Of a stretch of DNA of 22,217 bases, positions 7,952 through 15,223 are shown piece after piece. The notes below the pieces were generated by a model. That model saw only the letters and a list, made by a program, of their open reading frames with translations. It did no database searches and was not told where the DNA came from. How positions within the stretch are numbered: the first letter of the stretch is position 1; every line of letters begins with the position of its first letter. Location: contig JAVWQH010000030.1 of NCBI GenBank assembly GCA_036635475.1, positions 1 through 22,217 on the forward strand. Direction: 5' to 3'. The stretch comes from JAHHUA01 sp036635475. GTDB taxonomy: Bacteria; Bacillota; Clostridia; Oscillospirales; Ruminococcaceae. Both the position numbers and the translations under genes were made by a program.

Positions 7952-8146
7952 TTATATTGAAGCAACTTCTATAGTTGGCTCAAAAATATATCCAAATTGT
8001 TCAAGAGAAAATATTAATTGCTTTTCCTCCGCTGCCATATCCTCGCAAATTCGTCTGATTTTACTCAGTCTTGTAAGGATAAATTCAAGGGGTTGGGATT
8101 GTACTTTTTCCTTGGGGTCAAGGGGCAAATCCGAAATTTTTGTCAA
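7952..8146 (-). CDS. unrecognised 64-residue protein (first gene of repressor-controlled operon)
   Basis: A small soluble protein with a helical centre (EFILTRLSKIRRICEDMAAEE) and a short acidic end (FEPTIEVASI). I do not recognise the family. The start chosen is TTG at 8146, because AGAGGTG (8153-8159) precedes it by 6 bases. A longer frame back to 8188 lacks a ribosome binding site. The stop codon is joined to the ribosome binding site of the next gene, so the pair forms a tight operon. It lies opposite an XRE/S24 repressor, a place often taken in prophages by early or regulatory genes, but no phage genes are nearby. Confidence 0.65.
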   Translation of the reverse strand: MTKISDLPLDPKEKVQSQPLEFILTRLSKIRRICEDMAAEEKQLIFSLEQFGYIFEPTIEVASI

Positions 8147-8223
8147 TTGCGTCACCTCTGTTAAGTTATAATTGCTAAACAACATCAAAATTTATTATTT
8201 TTGGTAGTTGTTGGGTTTTGTTT

Positions 8224-8239
8224 AAATACACACTGTACA
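8224..8239. promoter_or_regulatory. candidate repressor operator 1
   Basis: Contains AAATACACA (8224-8232) overlapping ACTGTACA (8232-8239). The same words return inverted at 8296-8304 (TGTGTATTT) and 8338-8345 (TGTACAGT). On its reverse strand this site reads TGTACAGT directly followed by GTGTATTT, and the site beside the repressor gene reads TGTACAGT, AAT, GTGTTA. Operator 1 lies just after the start site of the small-gene operon, so a bound repressor would block it. Confidence 0.55.
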
Positions 8240-8253
8240 TAAAATATAAACTG

Positions 8254-8282
8254 ATTTTATCATAACTAAACGTCAATGTCAA
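8254..8282 (-). promoter_or_regulatory. sigma-A promoter of the two-gene operon
   Basis: On the minus strand: perfect TTGACA (8277-8282), a 17-base spacer, TAAAAT (8254-8259) preceded by TGA (extended -10). Transcription would start near 8247 and leave a leader of about 100 nt before the TTG start at 8146. A promoter this strong would need the repressor to be kept silent. Confidence 0.8.
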
Positions 8283-8295
8283 TAGTTTTATAAAA

Positions 8296-8345
8296 TGTGT
8301 ATTTTTAGTAAATATTTTAATCAAAAGTATTGCGTTTTGTACAGT
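8296..8345. promoter_or_regulatory. candidate operators 2 and 3 next to the repressor gene
   Basis: TGTGTATTT at 8296-8304 and TGTACAGT at 8338-8345 are inverted copies of the two words in operator 1. The second lies between a possible -35 (TTGCGT, 8331-8336) and -10 (TATCCT, 8353-8358) for the repressor gene, a position suited to autorepression. That promoter is weak and uncertain. Confidence 0.45.
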
Positions 8346-8379
8346 AATGTGTTATCCTCAAGTAAAAGGTGGCGATATT

Positions 8380-9054
8380 ATGGACAAAAAACAATTATGC
8401 GGAGAACGTTTGCGTGAAGCCCTTGCTATTCGAGATTTAAAACAGGTTGAGCTTTGTAAACGTACAGGTATCCCTAAAAGTGCTATGAGCCAATATATCA
8501 AAGGTAATTTTGAGCCTAAACAAGACCGCTTGGAAAAAATGTCATCTGCTTTGAGAGTTAATCAAGCTTGGCTTTTGGGTTTTGATGTTCCAATGGAAAT
8601 TACAGCTAAAAATGCTACTGATCGTTGGGTTGAAAAATATGGTATGAAGATTAAAGAACAAAAACCAATCCCTGTTATCGGTGTAATTCGTGCCGGTTTG
8701 CCGATTTTAGCCGAGGAAAATATCGAATCAATCGAATTAGCTGACGTTAATAACCCTGATGAATATTTCTTTTTGAGAGTCAGCGGTGACAGTATGATTG
8801 GCGCAGGAATAATCGACGGTTCTCTTGCTCTAATCCATAAGCAAAATTATGCCGAAAACGGACAAATTGTTGCTATGTTGGTTGATGGCGAAAACGCAAC
8901 ACTGAAACGATTTAAAAGGCAAGGCGGTTTGATTTTGCTTATAGCAGAAAATCCAAAATATGACCCGATTGTTCTCAACTCCTCAGATTTTGAAACAAGA
9001 GGAGCAACTATTATGGGCGTGCTGAAAGAAGTTAAAATCAAATTTGGATACTAA
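8380..9054 (+). CDS. self-cleaving XRE/S24 transcriptional repressor (CI/HdiR type)
   Basis: A 224-residue two-domain regulator. Residues 8-68 form an XRE helix-turn-helix (LKQVELCKRTGIPKSAMSQY). After a linker, residues about 97-220 form a LexA-like S24 domain with an Ala105-Gly106 cleavage site (VIRAGLP), catalytic Ser138 in SGDSM and Lys176 in ATLKRF. All residues needed for RecA-stimulated self-cleavage are present, so it should lose repression after DNA damage. The start is the ATG at 8380, with AAAGGTGG 7 bases upstream; the ATG at 8347 has no such site and overlaps the presumed promoter. It is divergent from a two-gene operon, with shared operator-like words between them. It could be a domesticated prophage repressor. 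It is followed by its own terminator. Confidence 0.93.
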   Translation: MDKKQLCGERLREALAIRDLKQVELCKRTGIPKSAMSQYIKGNFEPKQDRLEKMSSALRVNQAWLLGFDVPMEITAKNATDRWVEKYGMKIKEQKPIPVIGVIRAGLPILAEENIESIELADVNNPDEYFFLRVSGDSMIGAGIIDGSLALIHKQNYAENGQIVAMLVDGENATLKRFKRQGGLILLIAENPKYDPIVLNSSDFETRGATIMGVLKEVKIKFGY

Positions 9055-9066
9055 TATGCAAAAAAT

Positions 9067-9108
9067 TAACCCCACAGACTGAATTTACGGTCTATGGGGT
9101 TATTTTTT
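9067..9108. terminator. bidirectional rho-independent terminator
   Basis: A 12-position stem (9068-9079 with 9090-9101) containing AACCCCA/TGGGGTT and one C/A mismatch, with a 10-base loop. T6 follows on the plus strand (9103-9108) and another T-run on the minus strand. It separates the repressor from the converging malic enzyme gene. Confidence 0.9.
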
Positions 9109-9122
9109 ATATTTATTTTAAA

Positions 9123-10313
9123 TTACTTTCTGATTGCACCTGTTCTGATTGCTGCTTCACCAACCATTTTTGCAACAAGTGGAGCAACTCTCTCGTCAAA
9201 TGGAGATGGAATAACATATTCAGGGTTTAGTTCTTCAGGACTGATAAGTGAGGCAATTGCATATGCTGCTGCCATCTTCATATCATAGTTGATTTCTCTT
9301 GCATTAACATCAAGAGCACCTCTGAATATTCCAGGGAAACAAAGAACATTGTTGATTTGGTTTGGATAATCTGAACGGCCTGTACCCATAACTTTAATTC
9401 CACATTCCATTGCTAAATCGTGAGCAATTTCAGGGTCAGGGTTAGCCATTGCAAATACCATTGGGTCTTTGTTCATTGTGGCAACCATTTCTTTTGTTAG
9501 GCAGTTTGCAACAGAAACACCAACAAAAACGTCTGCACCAACCAAAGCATCAGCCAATCCACCTTGGATATTACGTGGGTTTGTTGTTTCTGCAAGATTT
9601 AGTTTGTATCCGTCTTCGCAGCCTTTTCTGCCCATATAGATCGTTCCCTTGCTATCACAAGCAATTACGTCCTTAACTCCCGCAAACATAAACATTTTTA
9701 GGATTGCTGTACCTGCTGCACCTGCACCGTTAAGTACAACTTTAAGGTCTTTTAGCTCTTTGCCAACAATTTTAGCTGCATTTAACAAAGCCGCTGTTAC
9801 AACAATTGCTGTACCATGTTGGTCATCGTGGAAAACAGGGATATCAAGCTCTTTTTCAAGTCTTTGTTCAATTTCAAAGCACTTTGGTGCGCCGATATCT
9901 TCAAGATTAATTCCGCCGAATGTTGGTGCAAGATATTTAACAGTTTTGATGATTTCTTCTGTGTCTGTTGTGTCAAGACAAATTGGGAATGCGTCAACAT
10001 TACCGAATGATTTAAACAAAATTGATTTGCCTTCCATTACAGGCATAGCAGCCTCAGGTCCGATATTTCCCAATCCCAAAACAGCTGTACCATCTGTTAC
10101 AACTGCAACAAGATTTCTCTTTGCTGTGTATTTATAAGCATTTTCTTTGTCTTCGTGAATTTTTCTGCAAGGTTCAGCAACACCTGGGGTATAAGCAATT
10201 GCTAAGTCTTCCTTTGTCTTAACGGAAACTTTTGAAACAACTTCAATTTTACCTTGATGTTTTTCGTGCAATTCAAGAGCCATTCTATTGTAATCAGCAG
10301 TAGTATAAGCCAT
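9123..10313 (-). CDS. NAD(P)-dependent malic enzyme
   Basis: A 396-residue cytoplasmic enzyme for oxidative decarboxylation of malate to pyruvate and CO2, of the short prokaryotic type without a phosphotransacetylase domain. Landmarks: AYTPGVAEP (40-48, with the catalytic Tyr), VVTDGTAVLGLGNIGPEA, LEDIGAPKCFE (137-147) and FHDDQHGTA (161-169), which carry metal ligands, the Rossmann GAGAAG (196-201) and AMANPDPEI. The sequence is close to Bacillus YtsJ throughout. Cofactor preference cannot be read with confidence. A GGAGG site lies 9 bases before the ATG. It is second to aspA with an 84-base gap that has no evident terminator, so the two are probably cotranscribed. Pyruvate and reduced cofactor from C4 acids is the likely purpose. 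Confidence 0.95.
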   Translation of the reverse strand: MAYTTADYNRMALELHEKHQGKIEVVSKVSVKTKEDLAIAYTPGVAEPCRKIHEDKENAYKYTAKRNLVAVVTDGTAVLGLGNIGPEAAMPVMEGKSILFKSFGNVDAFPICLDTTDTEEIIKTVKYLAPTFGGINLEDIGAPKCFEIEQRLEKELDIPVFHDDQHGTAIVVTAALLNAAKIVGKELKDLKVVLNGAGAAGTAILKMFMFAGVKDVIACDSKGTIYMGRKGCEDGYKLNLAETTNPRNIQGGLADALVGADVFVGVSVANCLTKEMVATMNKDPMVFAMANPDPEIAHDLAMECGIKVMGTGRSDYPNQINNVLCFPGIFRGALDVNAREINYDMKMAAAYAIASLISPEELNPEYVIPSPFDERVAPLVAKMVGEAAIRTGAIRK

Positions 10314-10397
10314 AATAAATATCCTCCATACAATAATTTATATTTTGATAATCAGTTTATTATATATCTCTATGCCATTTAAAAGCTCAGTTTTATC

Positions 10398-11813
10398 CTA
10401 CTTATGTAGTAGTTGTTTTCCGGAAATTCCAGGTTCTGTCATACCCTTTGCATCAAGAATAATGTCAAGTTCTTCTGCTGTTGCAAGGCCAGCTTCAATT
10501 GTAAGCTTTCTTACTGACTCGCCAGTTTTGATTGCTTTTTTTGCTACTGCAGCAGACTTTGCATAGCCTACATGAGGTGCAATTGCTGTGATGATACCAA
10601 CGGAATTTTCAACAAGTTTAGCGCAATGTTCAACATTAGCTGTGATACCTGTTACGCAGTTATCCACCATTGTTTTGATTCCGCCTTCCATTGCTACAAG
10701 GGATTCAATTAGGCATTTGAATGTTACAGGCTCGAATGCGTTAAGCTCGAATTGTCCAGCTTCTGCTGCCATTGTAACTGTTGTGTCGTTGCCGATTACT
10801 AGGAATGCAACTTGGCTCATAACCTCGGGAATAACAGGGTTTACTTTTCCAGGCATAATGGACGAACCGTTTTGTTTTGCAGGAAGATTTATTTCAAATA
10901 TGCCTGTTCTTGGGCCTGAGGACATCAAACGCAAGTCGTTGGACATTTTGGATAGTGTTACTACGCAAGTTTTCAAAATTCCCGAAACTGCTACGTAACA
11001 ATCAAGGTTTTGTGTACCATCAATTACATCTTCAGTTTGGTATACAGGCAATCCACATACATCAGCAAGAATGTCGGAAACTTCTTTGAAGTAGGTTTCA
11101 TCAGCATTTATTCCTGTTCCGATAGCTGTTCCGCCCATATTTATTGCATATAATTCTTTTTTTGCATTTTCAAGTCTTGTCAAATCTCTCTTAACAGCAG
11201 AAGCATAAGCATGGAACTCTTGTCCCAAACGTACAGGAACTGCGTCTTGCAACTGTGTTCTGCCCATTTTAATGACATCATCAAACTCAACACTTTTAGC
11301 CATCAAAGCATCATACATTCTATTTAGTTGTACAATGACTTTATCAAGCAATCTTAGAACTGTTAGTTTGCCAGATGTTGGGTAAACATCATTTGTGGAT
11401 TGACCGTAGTTTACGTGGTCATTTGGGTGTACTATTGAATAATCGCCCAAAGCTCCGCCCAAAATCTCTTGTGCACGATTGGCAATAACTTCGTTTGCGT
11501 TCATATTCGCAGTTGTGCCTGCACCGCCTTGGATTGGGTCACATATAAATTCATCATGCAATTTGCCCGAAACAATTTCGTCACAAGCTTCACAGATGGC
11601 ATCGCAAACTTTTTTGTCCATTAGTCCAACCTTATTGTTGGCTATAGCACAAGCTTTTTTTATATAAGCAAGGCTGTTAATCATTTCGCTGTGCATTCTT
11701 GTATTTGTGATAACAAAGTTTTCAGCACCTCTTAGAGATTGCACCCCGTAATATGCTTTAACAGGAACTTCCTTATCGCCAATTGAGTCTTTTTCAATTC
11801 TAAAATCAGCCAT
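10398..11813 (-). CDS. aspA: aspartate ammonia-lyase
   Basis: A 471-residue cytoplasmic enzyme that splits L-aspartate into fumarate and ammonia. It belongs to the fumarase/aspartase superfamily. Visible are the N-terminal AYYGVQSLRGAENF, NDHVNYGQSTND (131-142), KMGRTQLQDAVPVRLGQEF (182-200) and the signature GSSIMPGKVNP (316-326), whose flexible loop carries the catalytic Ser318. The MGRTQLQDAVP and GNDTTVTMAAEAGQFELN stretches point to aspartase rather than fumarase. A fumarase C-type activity is the only realistic alternative. AGGAGG precedes the ATG by 9 bases. A strong promoter lies upstream, and malic enzyme follows in the same direction. Confidence 0.95.
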   Translation of the reverse strand: MADFRIEKDSIGDKEVPVKAYYGVQSLRGAENFVITNTRMHSEMINSLAYIKKACAIANNKVGLMDKKVCDAICEACDEIVSGKLHDEFICDPIQGGAGTTANMNANEVIANRAQEILGGALGDYSIVHPNDHVNYGQSTNDVYPTSGKLTVLRLLDKVIVQLNRMYDALMAKSVEFDDVIKMGRTQLQDAVPVRLGQEFHAYASAVKRDLTRLENAKKELYAINMGGTAIGTGINADETYFKEVSDILADVCGLPVYQTEDVIDGTQNLDCYVAVSGILKTCVVTLSKMSNDLRLMSSGPRTGIFEINLPAKQNGSSIMPGKVNPVIPEVMSQVAFLVIGNDTTVTMAAEAGQFELNAFEPVTFKCLIESLVAMEGGIKTMVDNCVTGITANVEHCAKLVENSVGIITAIAPHVGYAKSAAVAKKAIKTGESVRKLTIEAGLATAEELDIILDAKGMTEPGISGKQLLHK

Positions 11814-11872
11814 TGTATTAATCCTCCTAAAAATATAAACATAATCGGATTTTTAATCCTTAACCTAGCTAC

Positions 11873-11901
11873 ATTATAGCAAGGTTCGGGGCATTTTGCA
11901 A
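11873..11901 (-). promoter_or_regulatory. sigma-A promoter of the aspA-malic enzyme operon
   Basis: On the minus strand: TTGCAA (11896-11901), a 17-base spacer, perfect TATAAT (11873-11878). The leader of about 50 nt contains a small GGATT/AATCC hairpin before the AGGAGG site. No catabolite-repression (cre) site is clear. Confidence 0.8.
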
Positions 11902-12174
11902 GATTTCTTTTAAATATTATTGCAATATTAAAATTATGAATGATTTATTGCAAAAACTTTCATTTACTTAGTCGTAATCGGCATTTTGATCAGCTTTTTT
12001 TGCCTTTTTTGACTAAAGATATATTCCCTTATTCATTTTTATCTTATTTCAATTTATCCTCGGCTTTTTATATACTTTTTCTTCCTTTTCTTTGTCTATT
12101 TTTGATATATTTTTTTGCTATTTTATCATAATTCACATTTTTAAAAATTATTTGCAGAAAATTTCATTTTCCTA
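11902..12174. other. AT-rich intergenic stretch, no gene seen
   Basis: Very T-rich on the plus strand around 11990-12120. A short open frame there (from 11940) has no ribosome binding site and low-complexity composition, so it is not accepted as a gene. I see no clear terminator hairpin. Confidence 0.5.
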
Positions 12175-12203
12175 TTGATTTTTTTTATCATATAGTGTAA
12201 TAT
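12175..12203 (+). promoter_or_regulatory. promoter of tRNA-Leu
   Basis: TTGATT (12175-12180), a 17-base spacer, TAATAT (12198-12203). Transcription would start about 12-15 bases before the tRNA 5' end, which suits a single-tRNA transcript. Confidence 0.6.
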
Positions 12204-12222
12204 ACATTAGTAATCTAAATTT

Positions 12223-12309
12223 GCCGGTGTGATGGAATTGGCAGACGTGCGGGACTCAAAATCCCGTGGTAGCGATACCGTGTCGGTTCGACCCCGACCA
12301 CCGGCACCA
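12223..12309 (+). tRNA. tRNA-Leu (anticodon CAA)
   Basis: An 87-nt class II tRNA with an encoded CCA end. The acceptor stem GCCGGTG (12223-12229) pairs with CACCGGC (12299-12305), with discriminator A12306 and CCA at 12307-12309. The anticodon stem CGGGA/TCCCG encloses CTCAAAA, with anticodon CAA at 12257-12259, which reads UUG. A long variable arm (TGGTAGCGATACCG region) and the GGTTCGACC T-loop confirm a leucine tRNA. Confidence 0.97.
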
Positions 12310-12344
12310 AAGACAATGTATATTCACTTATACACTGTCTTTTT
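12309..12344 (+). terminator. terminator of tRNA-Leu
   Basis: Directly after the tRNA: AAAGACA / TGTCTTT and TGTATA / TATACA stems with one A/C mismatch between them, a 6-base loop and a TTTTT tail. A closely similar hairpin stands at 14963-14998, behind the repeat-protein gene. Confidence 0.9.
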
Positions 12345-12588
12345 CTGCTACAATTTTAGTTTCCCTTATCTTTCTCTTTGTTCAACTTGAGATGTTGAAA
12401 CGCAAACCCTGTTCATTGCAAAAAAATTTTAAGCTTAGAATAACACCGCTTTTTTTAAAATTTTAGGTGTTTATATAAAGGGGGCTTTAAAAGGACATTT
12501 GCTGTTAATATCTTAACCTCTCGATACTTTAAAAAAAGTATCAGCTTTATCAAAACTAAAATACAATTAAAAATGGGAGGATTATGTA
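12345..12588. other. leader region of the repeat-protein gene
   Basis: About 240 bases without a gene. It contains a 6-bp stem TTCAAC/GTTGAA (12381-12399), AACACC/GGTGTT arms around a T/A-rich core near 12440-12470, and a perfect 8-bp hairpin GATACTTT-AAAA-AAAGTATC (12523-12542) about 45 bases before the start codon. No convincing sigma-A promoter was found, although one is expected here. Confidence 0.5.
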
Positions 12589-14876
12589 ATGAAATTAAGC
12601 AAAAAAGTACTGCCAGTTTTGGTAGCCGCAATGGTTTTATTTAGCAATGCAACTATTTCTTTCGCCGGTGATCTTGAACCCGGAGGAGGCAAAGATGAAC
12701 ACTTCTTCCAAAAAGAGGGTTGGTATTGGGAAGATTGGCTGACATCACCACATGATATCGGCATGACTTGGGAAGACCTTAGCCCTGCTGAGAAAGCAGA
12801 AGTACTACAAGCAAGAGCTGATGCCAAAGCCGAAGCTGATGCTGCTGCTAAAGCCGAAGCTGATGCTGCTGCCAAATCCGAAGCTGATGCTAAAGCCGCT
12901 GCTGATGCTGCCAAAGCCGCTGCTGATTCTTCTGCCAAAGCTGATGCTGCTGCCAAAGCTAAAGCTGATGCTGATGCCAAAGCTAAATTCTGGGATAAGC
13001 TATACGAACAAATTAATAATGCTAAAAGTGGCGAATATATCGACTTTGATGCACTAGATTATAGAGAAATGCCTGTCAAAATTATGCAGGCTCTCAATGA
13101 TAAAAAGGTTGGACTTAGAGTCAAATATGACGGCAAAGTTCAATTCACTATTCCTGCCGACGGAACATTGGAATTTGAAAGCAACAGGCTGTTTTATCGT
13201 CTGTCAGATTTATGTGCCGGATATAATAAAATTGAAAATGCAGTTGACGCTTACCTTTCCACTTTAGATAACAATAATCCCCCTGCTTTAAATGGCAATA
13301 ATCCCACTACGGCTGGCTTTACCGGGATTGACGATTTAGTAATTGATTTTCTTGGAAAGGCAATCGAACGATATAATGATTTAACATATTTGGGAAAGCA
13401 ATTAGACACAACAGCTGCTAGTGCTGTCCGAAAATATCTTGGCTTGACCGATAATGTCAAAGACATCAATGTTTCCACTGTTGCACTTGCTACAATGACA
13501 AATTTACCCATCATTTCCGACACTCATAAAAAATTTAATAGTATGTTTGACAATTACTCGAATTTTCAACTTGTTTCCCAATTGGTGAAAGCCGATCAAC
13601 TTTCCACTGCCACTTCCGCTACAAAAGAACTTGCTGCCACTGTTAATGTGGGCGATGGTATAAAAATTGTTGCAGGCAATGGAACTGGCACAGGCACACT
13701 CGTAGGTACTGCCAACAGCTATGACCTCGGTGATAAAAAACTGCCTGCCACAGGTACGTGGGGATTTAGTGAGGAGACCGAAACCTTTATTTCAAAAGAA
13801 CTCACATATGAATGGAGCAGCGACAATAATGATAAATTCTTTAAATCAAAGAATACCAAAGGTATTTTAATTAAAGAACCTTTTAACAATTATTATTATT
13901 ATTTTGACGACATTGACCCATCTAAACTTACCGACAGCAAAGCTGATGAACTTAAGGCTGCAATTGTTGCTGTAAATGCTGCTGATAAAAATTCGCCAGA
14001 ATTTAATGAAGCTAGAGCGAAATTAGATGCACTAAGAGCAGAACTCGCATATGATTCAACAGGTGTTGGAACTGGCACAGGGGAAGTCACTACAAAAGAA
14101 CTTGCTGCCACTGCCACTGCCACTGTTAATATGGGCGATGGTATAAAAATTGTTGCAGGCAATGGAACTGGCACAGGTGTTCACGCAATTGATACCAATG
14201 ACAATGTCCCCGATGGTAAAAAGCCACCTGCCGATGGTAATTGGGGATATTACGAGGAGGGCGCAACCTTTAATTCAAAAGAACTCCCAGCCGAATGGGG
14301 CAGCGACAATAATGATAAATTCTTTAAATCAAAGAATACCAAAGGCATTGTAATTAAAAACAGTAACAATTATTATCATTATTTTGACGNNNNNNNNNNN
14401 NNNNNNNNNNNNNNNNNNNNNNNNNNNNNNNNNNNNNNNNNNNNNNNNNNNNNNNNNNNNNNNNNNNNNNNNNNNNNNNNNNNNNNNNNAATACCAAAGG
14501 CATTGTAATTAAAAACAGTAACAATTATTATCATTATTTTGACGACATTGACCCATCTAAACTTACCGACCAAAAAGCTGATGAACTTAAGGCTGCACTT
14601 GATACTATAGCAGCAACTAGTGACTCTGTGAAAGGATGTTATGAAGCTTCTGCAAAATTAGATGCACTAAGAGCAGAACTCGCATATGATTCAACAGGTA
14701 TTGCATTAGTCTCAGGCAATAATAGCGGAAACCTTTTATACTTTAATGACCAAGCCTATGCTATCCCTGTTTCTTATGGTAATGTCAGCAATATAGCCAA
14801 TAGTTATGCGGTAATATTGGAATCCCAAAAAACAGATTTGGTAATATCTGATAAAAAGGGGCAAGTAAACCCTTAA
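12589..14876 (+). CDS. secreted alanine-rich repeat protein, interrupted by a scaffold gap
   Basis: Signal peptide 1-26 (hydrophobic VLPVLVAAMVLF, probable cleavage after SFA). A Trp/acid-rich segment leads to a charged Ala/Lys/Asp helix (76-133). A globular stretch (about 135-340) carries VKIMQALNDKKVGLRVKYD and IPADGTLEFES. Two copies of a ~157-residue repeat begin at residues 345 and 502. A unique tail ends in KKGQVNP. There is no LPXTG, S-layer or choline-binding motif, so surface attachment is unknown. GGGAGG precedes the ATG by 8 bases. The 100-N gap breaks the frame as written. Merging the identical 55-base flanks gives a continuous frame of about 710 residues. Family unknown; repeat number may vary between strains. 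Confidence 0.82.
12814..12987 (+). repeat. low-complexity Ala/Lys/Asp/Glu coding repeat
   Basis: Degenerate repetition of GCT-GAT-GCT-GCT-(GCC)-AAA-type codons encodes AKAEADAA-like units (residues 76-133). This should be one long charged alpha-helix, a stalk-like spacer after the signal peptide. The antisense frame across it is open only because of the biased composition. Confidence 0.85.
13621..14091 (+). repeat. 471-bp coding repeat, copy 1
   Basis: Starts with a TKELAATVNVGDGIKIVAGNG-type segment. It runs through SDNNDKFFKSKNTKG and YYYYFDDIDPSKLTD, and ends after AKLDALRAELAYDSTG plus a GTGTGEVT linker. The period to copy 2 is 471 bp, exactly 157 codons. Parts such as the SDNNDKFFKSKNTKG segment are nearly identical between copies at DNA level. 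Confidence 0.9.
14092..14699 (+). repeat. 471-bp-class coding repeat, copy 2 (contains the gap)
   Basis: Same order as copy 1: TKELAAT, VNMGDGIKIVAGNG, SDNNDKFFKSKNTKG, YYHYFDDIDPSKLTD, AKLDALRAELAYDSTG. It has an extra GCCACT hexamer expansion (near 14106-14123), giving ATATAT in place of AT. After removing the 100 Ns and one 55-base overlap it is close to the length of copy 1. More copies could be hidden in the gap. Confidence 0.85.
14390..14489. other. 100-N scaffold gap with identical 55-base flanks
   Basis: Exactly 100 Ns, a conventional placeholder of unknown real size. The 55 bases before it (14335-14389) are identical to the 55 after it (14490-14544). This is what adjoining contigs from a 55-mer assembly graph look like, so the gap may be of zero or negative length, or may hide further repeat copies. 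Confidence 0.95.
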
Positions 14877-14897
14877 GTGAGGGATTTACTATACAAA

Positions 14898-14952
14898 TTG
14901 GAATATATCGCTGAATTTTCTAATCATTTCTTAGTTTTTCACTATATTCCAA
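14898..14952. repeat. 10-bp inverted repeat after the repeat-protein gene
   Basis: TTGGAATATA (14898-14907) and TATATTCCAA (14943-14952) are perfect inverted arms around 35 bases. The message could form a stem here, just before the terminator hairpin. Purpose unknown; it may protect the 3' end. Confidence 0.6.
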
Positions 14953-14962
14953 GGCAAAATAT

Positions 14963-14998
14963 AGACAGTGTATATTAATTTATATGCTGTCTTTTTTT
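14963..14998 (+). terminator. terminator of the repeat-protein gene
   Basis: A 12-bp stem (14963-14974 with 14981-14992, two G-T pairs), loop TTAATT, tail of seven Ts. Its sequence closely resembles the tRNA-Leu terminator 2.6 kb upstream. Confidence 0.92.
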
Positions 14999-15143
14999 GT
15001 TTTTAAGCTGAATTTTGTTGTTCACCTTAAAAATTAAGATTTTCGGGATAATTTATGTTGACTTTTTTCTTTTAATAGTTACTTTTAAACATTCTTAATA
15101 GTAAGAAGGGACTAATTTTATTTAAAATATGTATTTTTATACA

Positions 15144-15172
15144 TTGTTTTTCCCAATTACTTCTGGTATAAT
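15144..15172 (+). promoter_or_regulatory. sigma-A promoter of the GGDEF gene
   Basis: TTGTTT (15144-15149), a 17-base spacer, TATAAT (15167-15172) preceded by TGG (extended -10). The start codon is about 50 bases further on, with GAGGTGA as ribosome binding site. Confidence 0.75.
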
Positions 15173-15223
15173 TAATCTAAAGACTTTTTGTATACTCTCT
15201 ATACTGAACTGAGGTGAAAATAA

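Noticed and set aside
9649..10137. Plus-strand open frame of 162 codons inside the malic enzyme gene
   Set aside because: It is antisense to a gene with all malic enzyme motifs, and its own sequence resembles no protein.
11940..12131. Short T-rich plus-strand open frame before tRNA-Leu
   Set aside because: No ribosome binding site and a Phe/Leu/Tyr-rich sequence expected from T-rich non-coding DNA.
12223..12309. tRNA-Leu 3' end as an attachment site of an integrated element
   Set aside because: No duplicated tRNA end, integrase or excisionase was found in the window; only the terminator hairpin is repeated.
12582..12980. Minus-strand alanine/serine-rich open frame
   Set aside because: It is the complement of the Ala/Lys/Asp codon repeat; composition alone keeps it open.
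12814..12987. Regularly spaced repeats considered as a CRISPR-like array
   Set aside because: The units are degenerate codon repeats in one open frame without unique spacers, so they are protein low-complexity sequence.
14379..14573. Minus-strand open frame running through the Ns
   Set aside because: More than half of it is undefined sequence, and it is antisense to the repeat protein.
14865..14890. Hairpin GTAAACCC/GGGATTTAC over the stop codon of the repeat protein, considered as terminator
   Set aside because: The stem has a bulge and no T-run follows; the real terminator is at 14963-14998.
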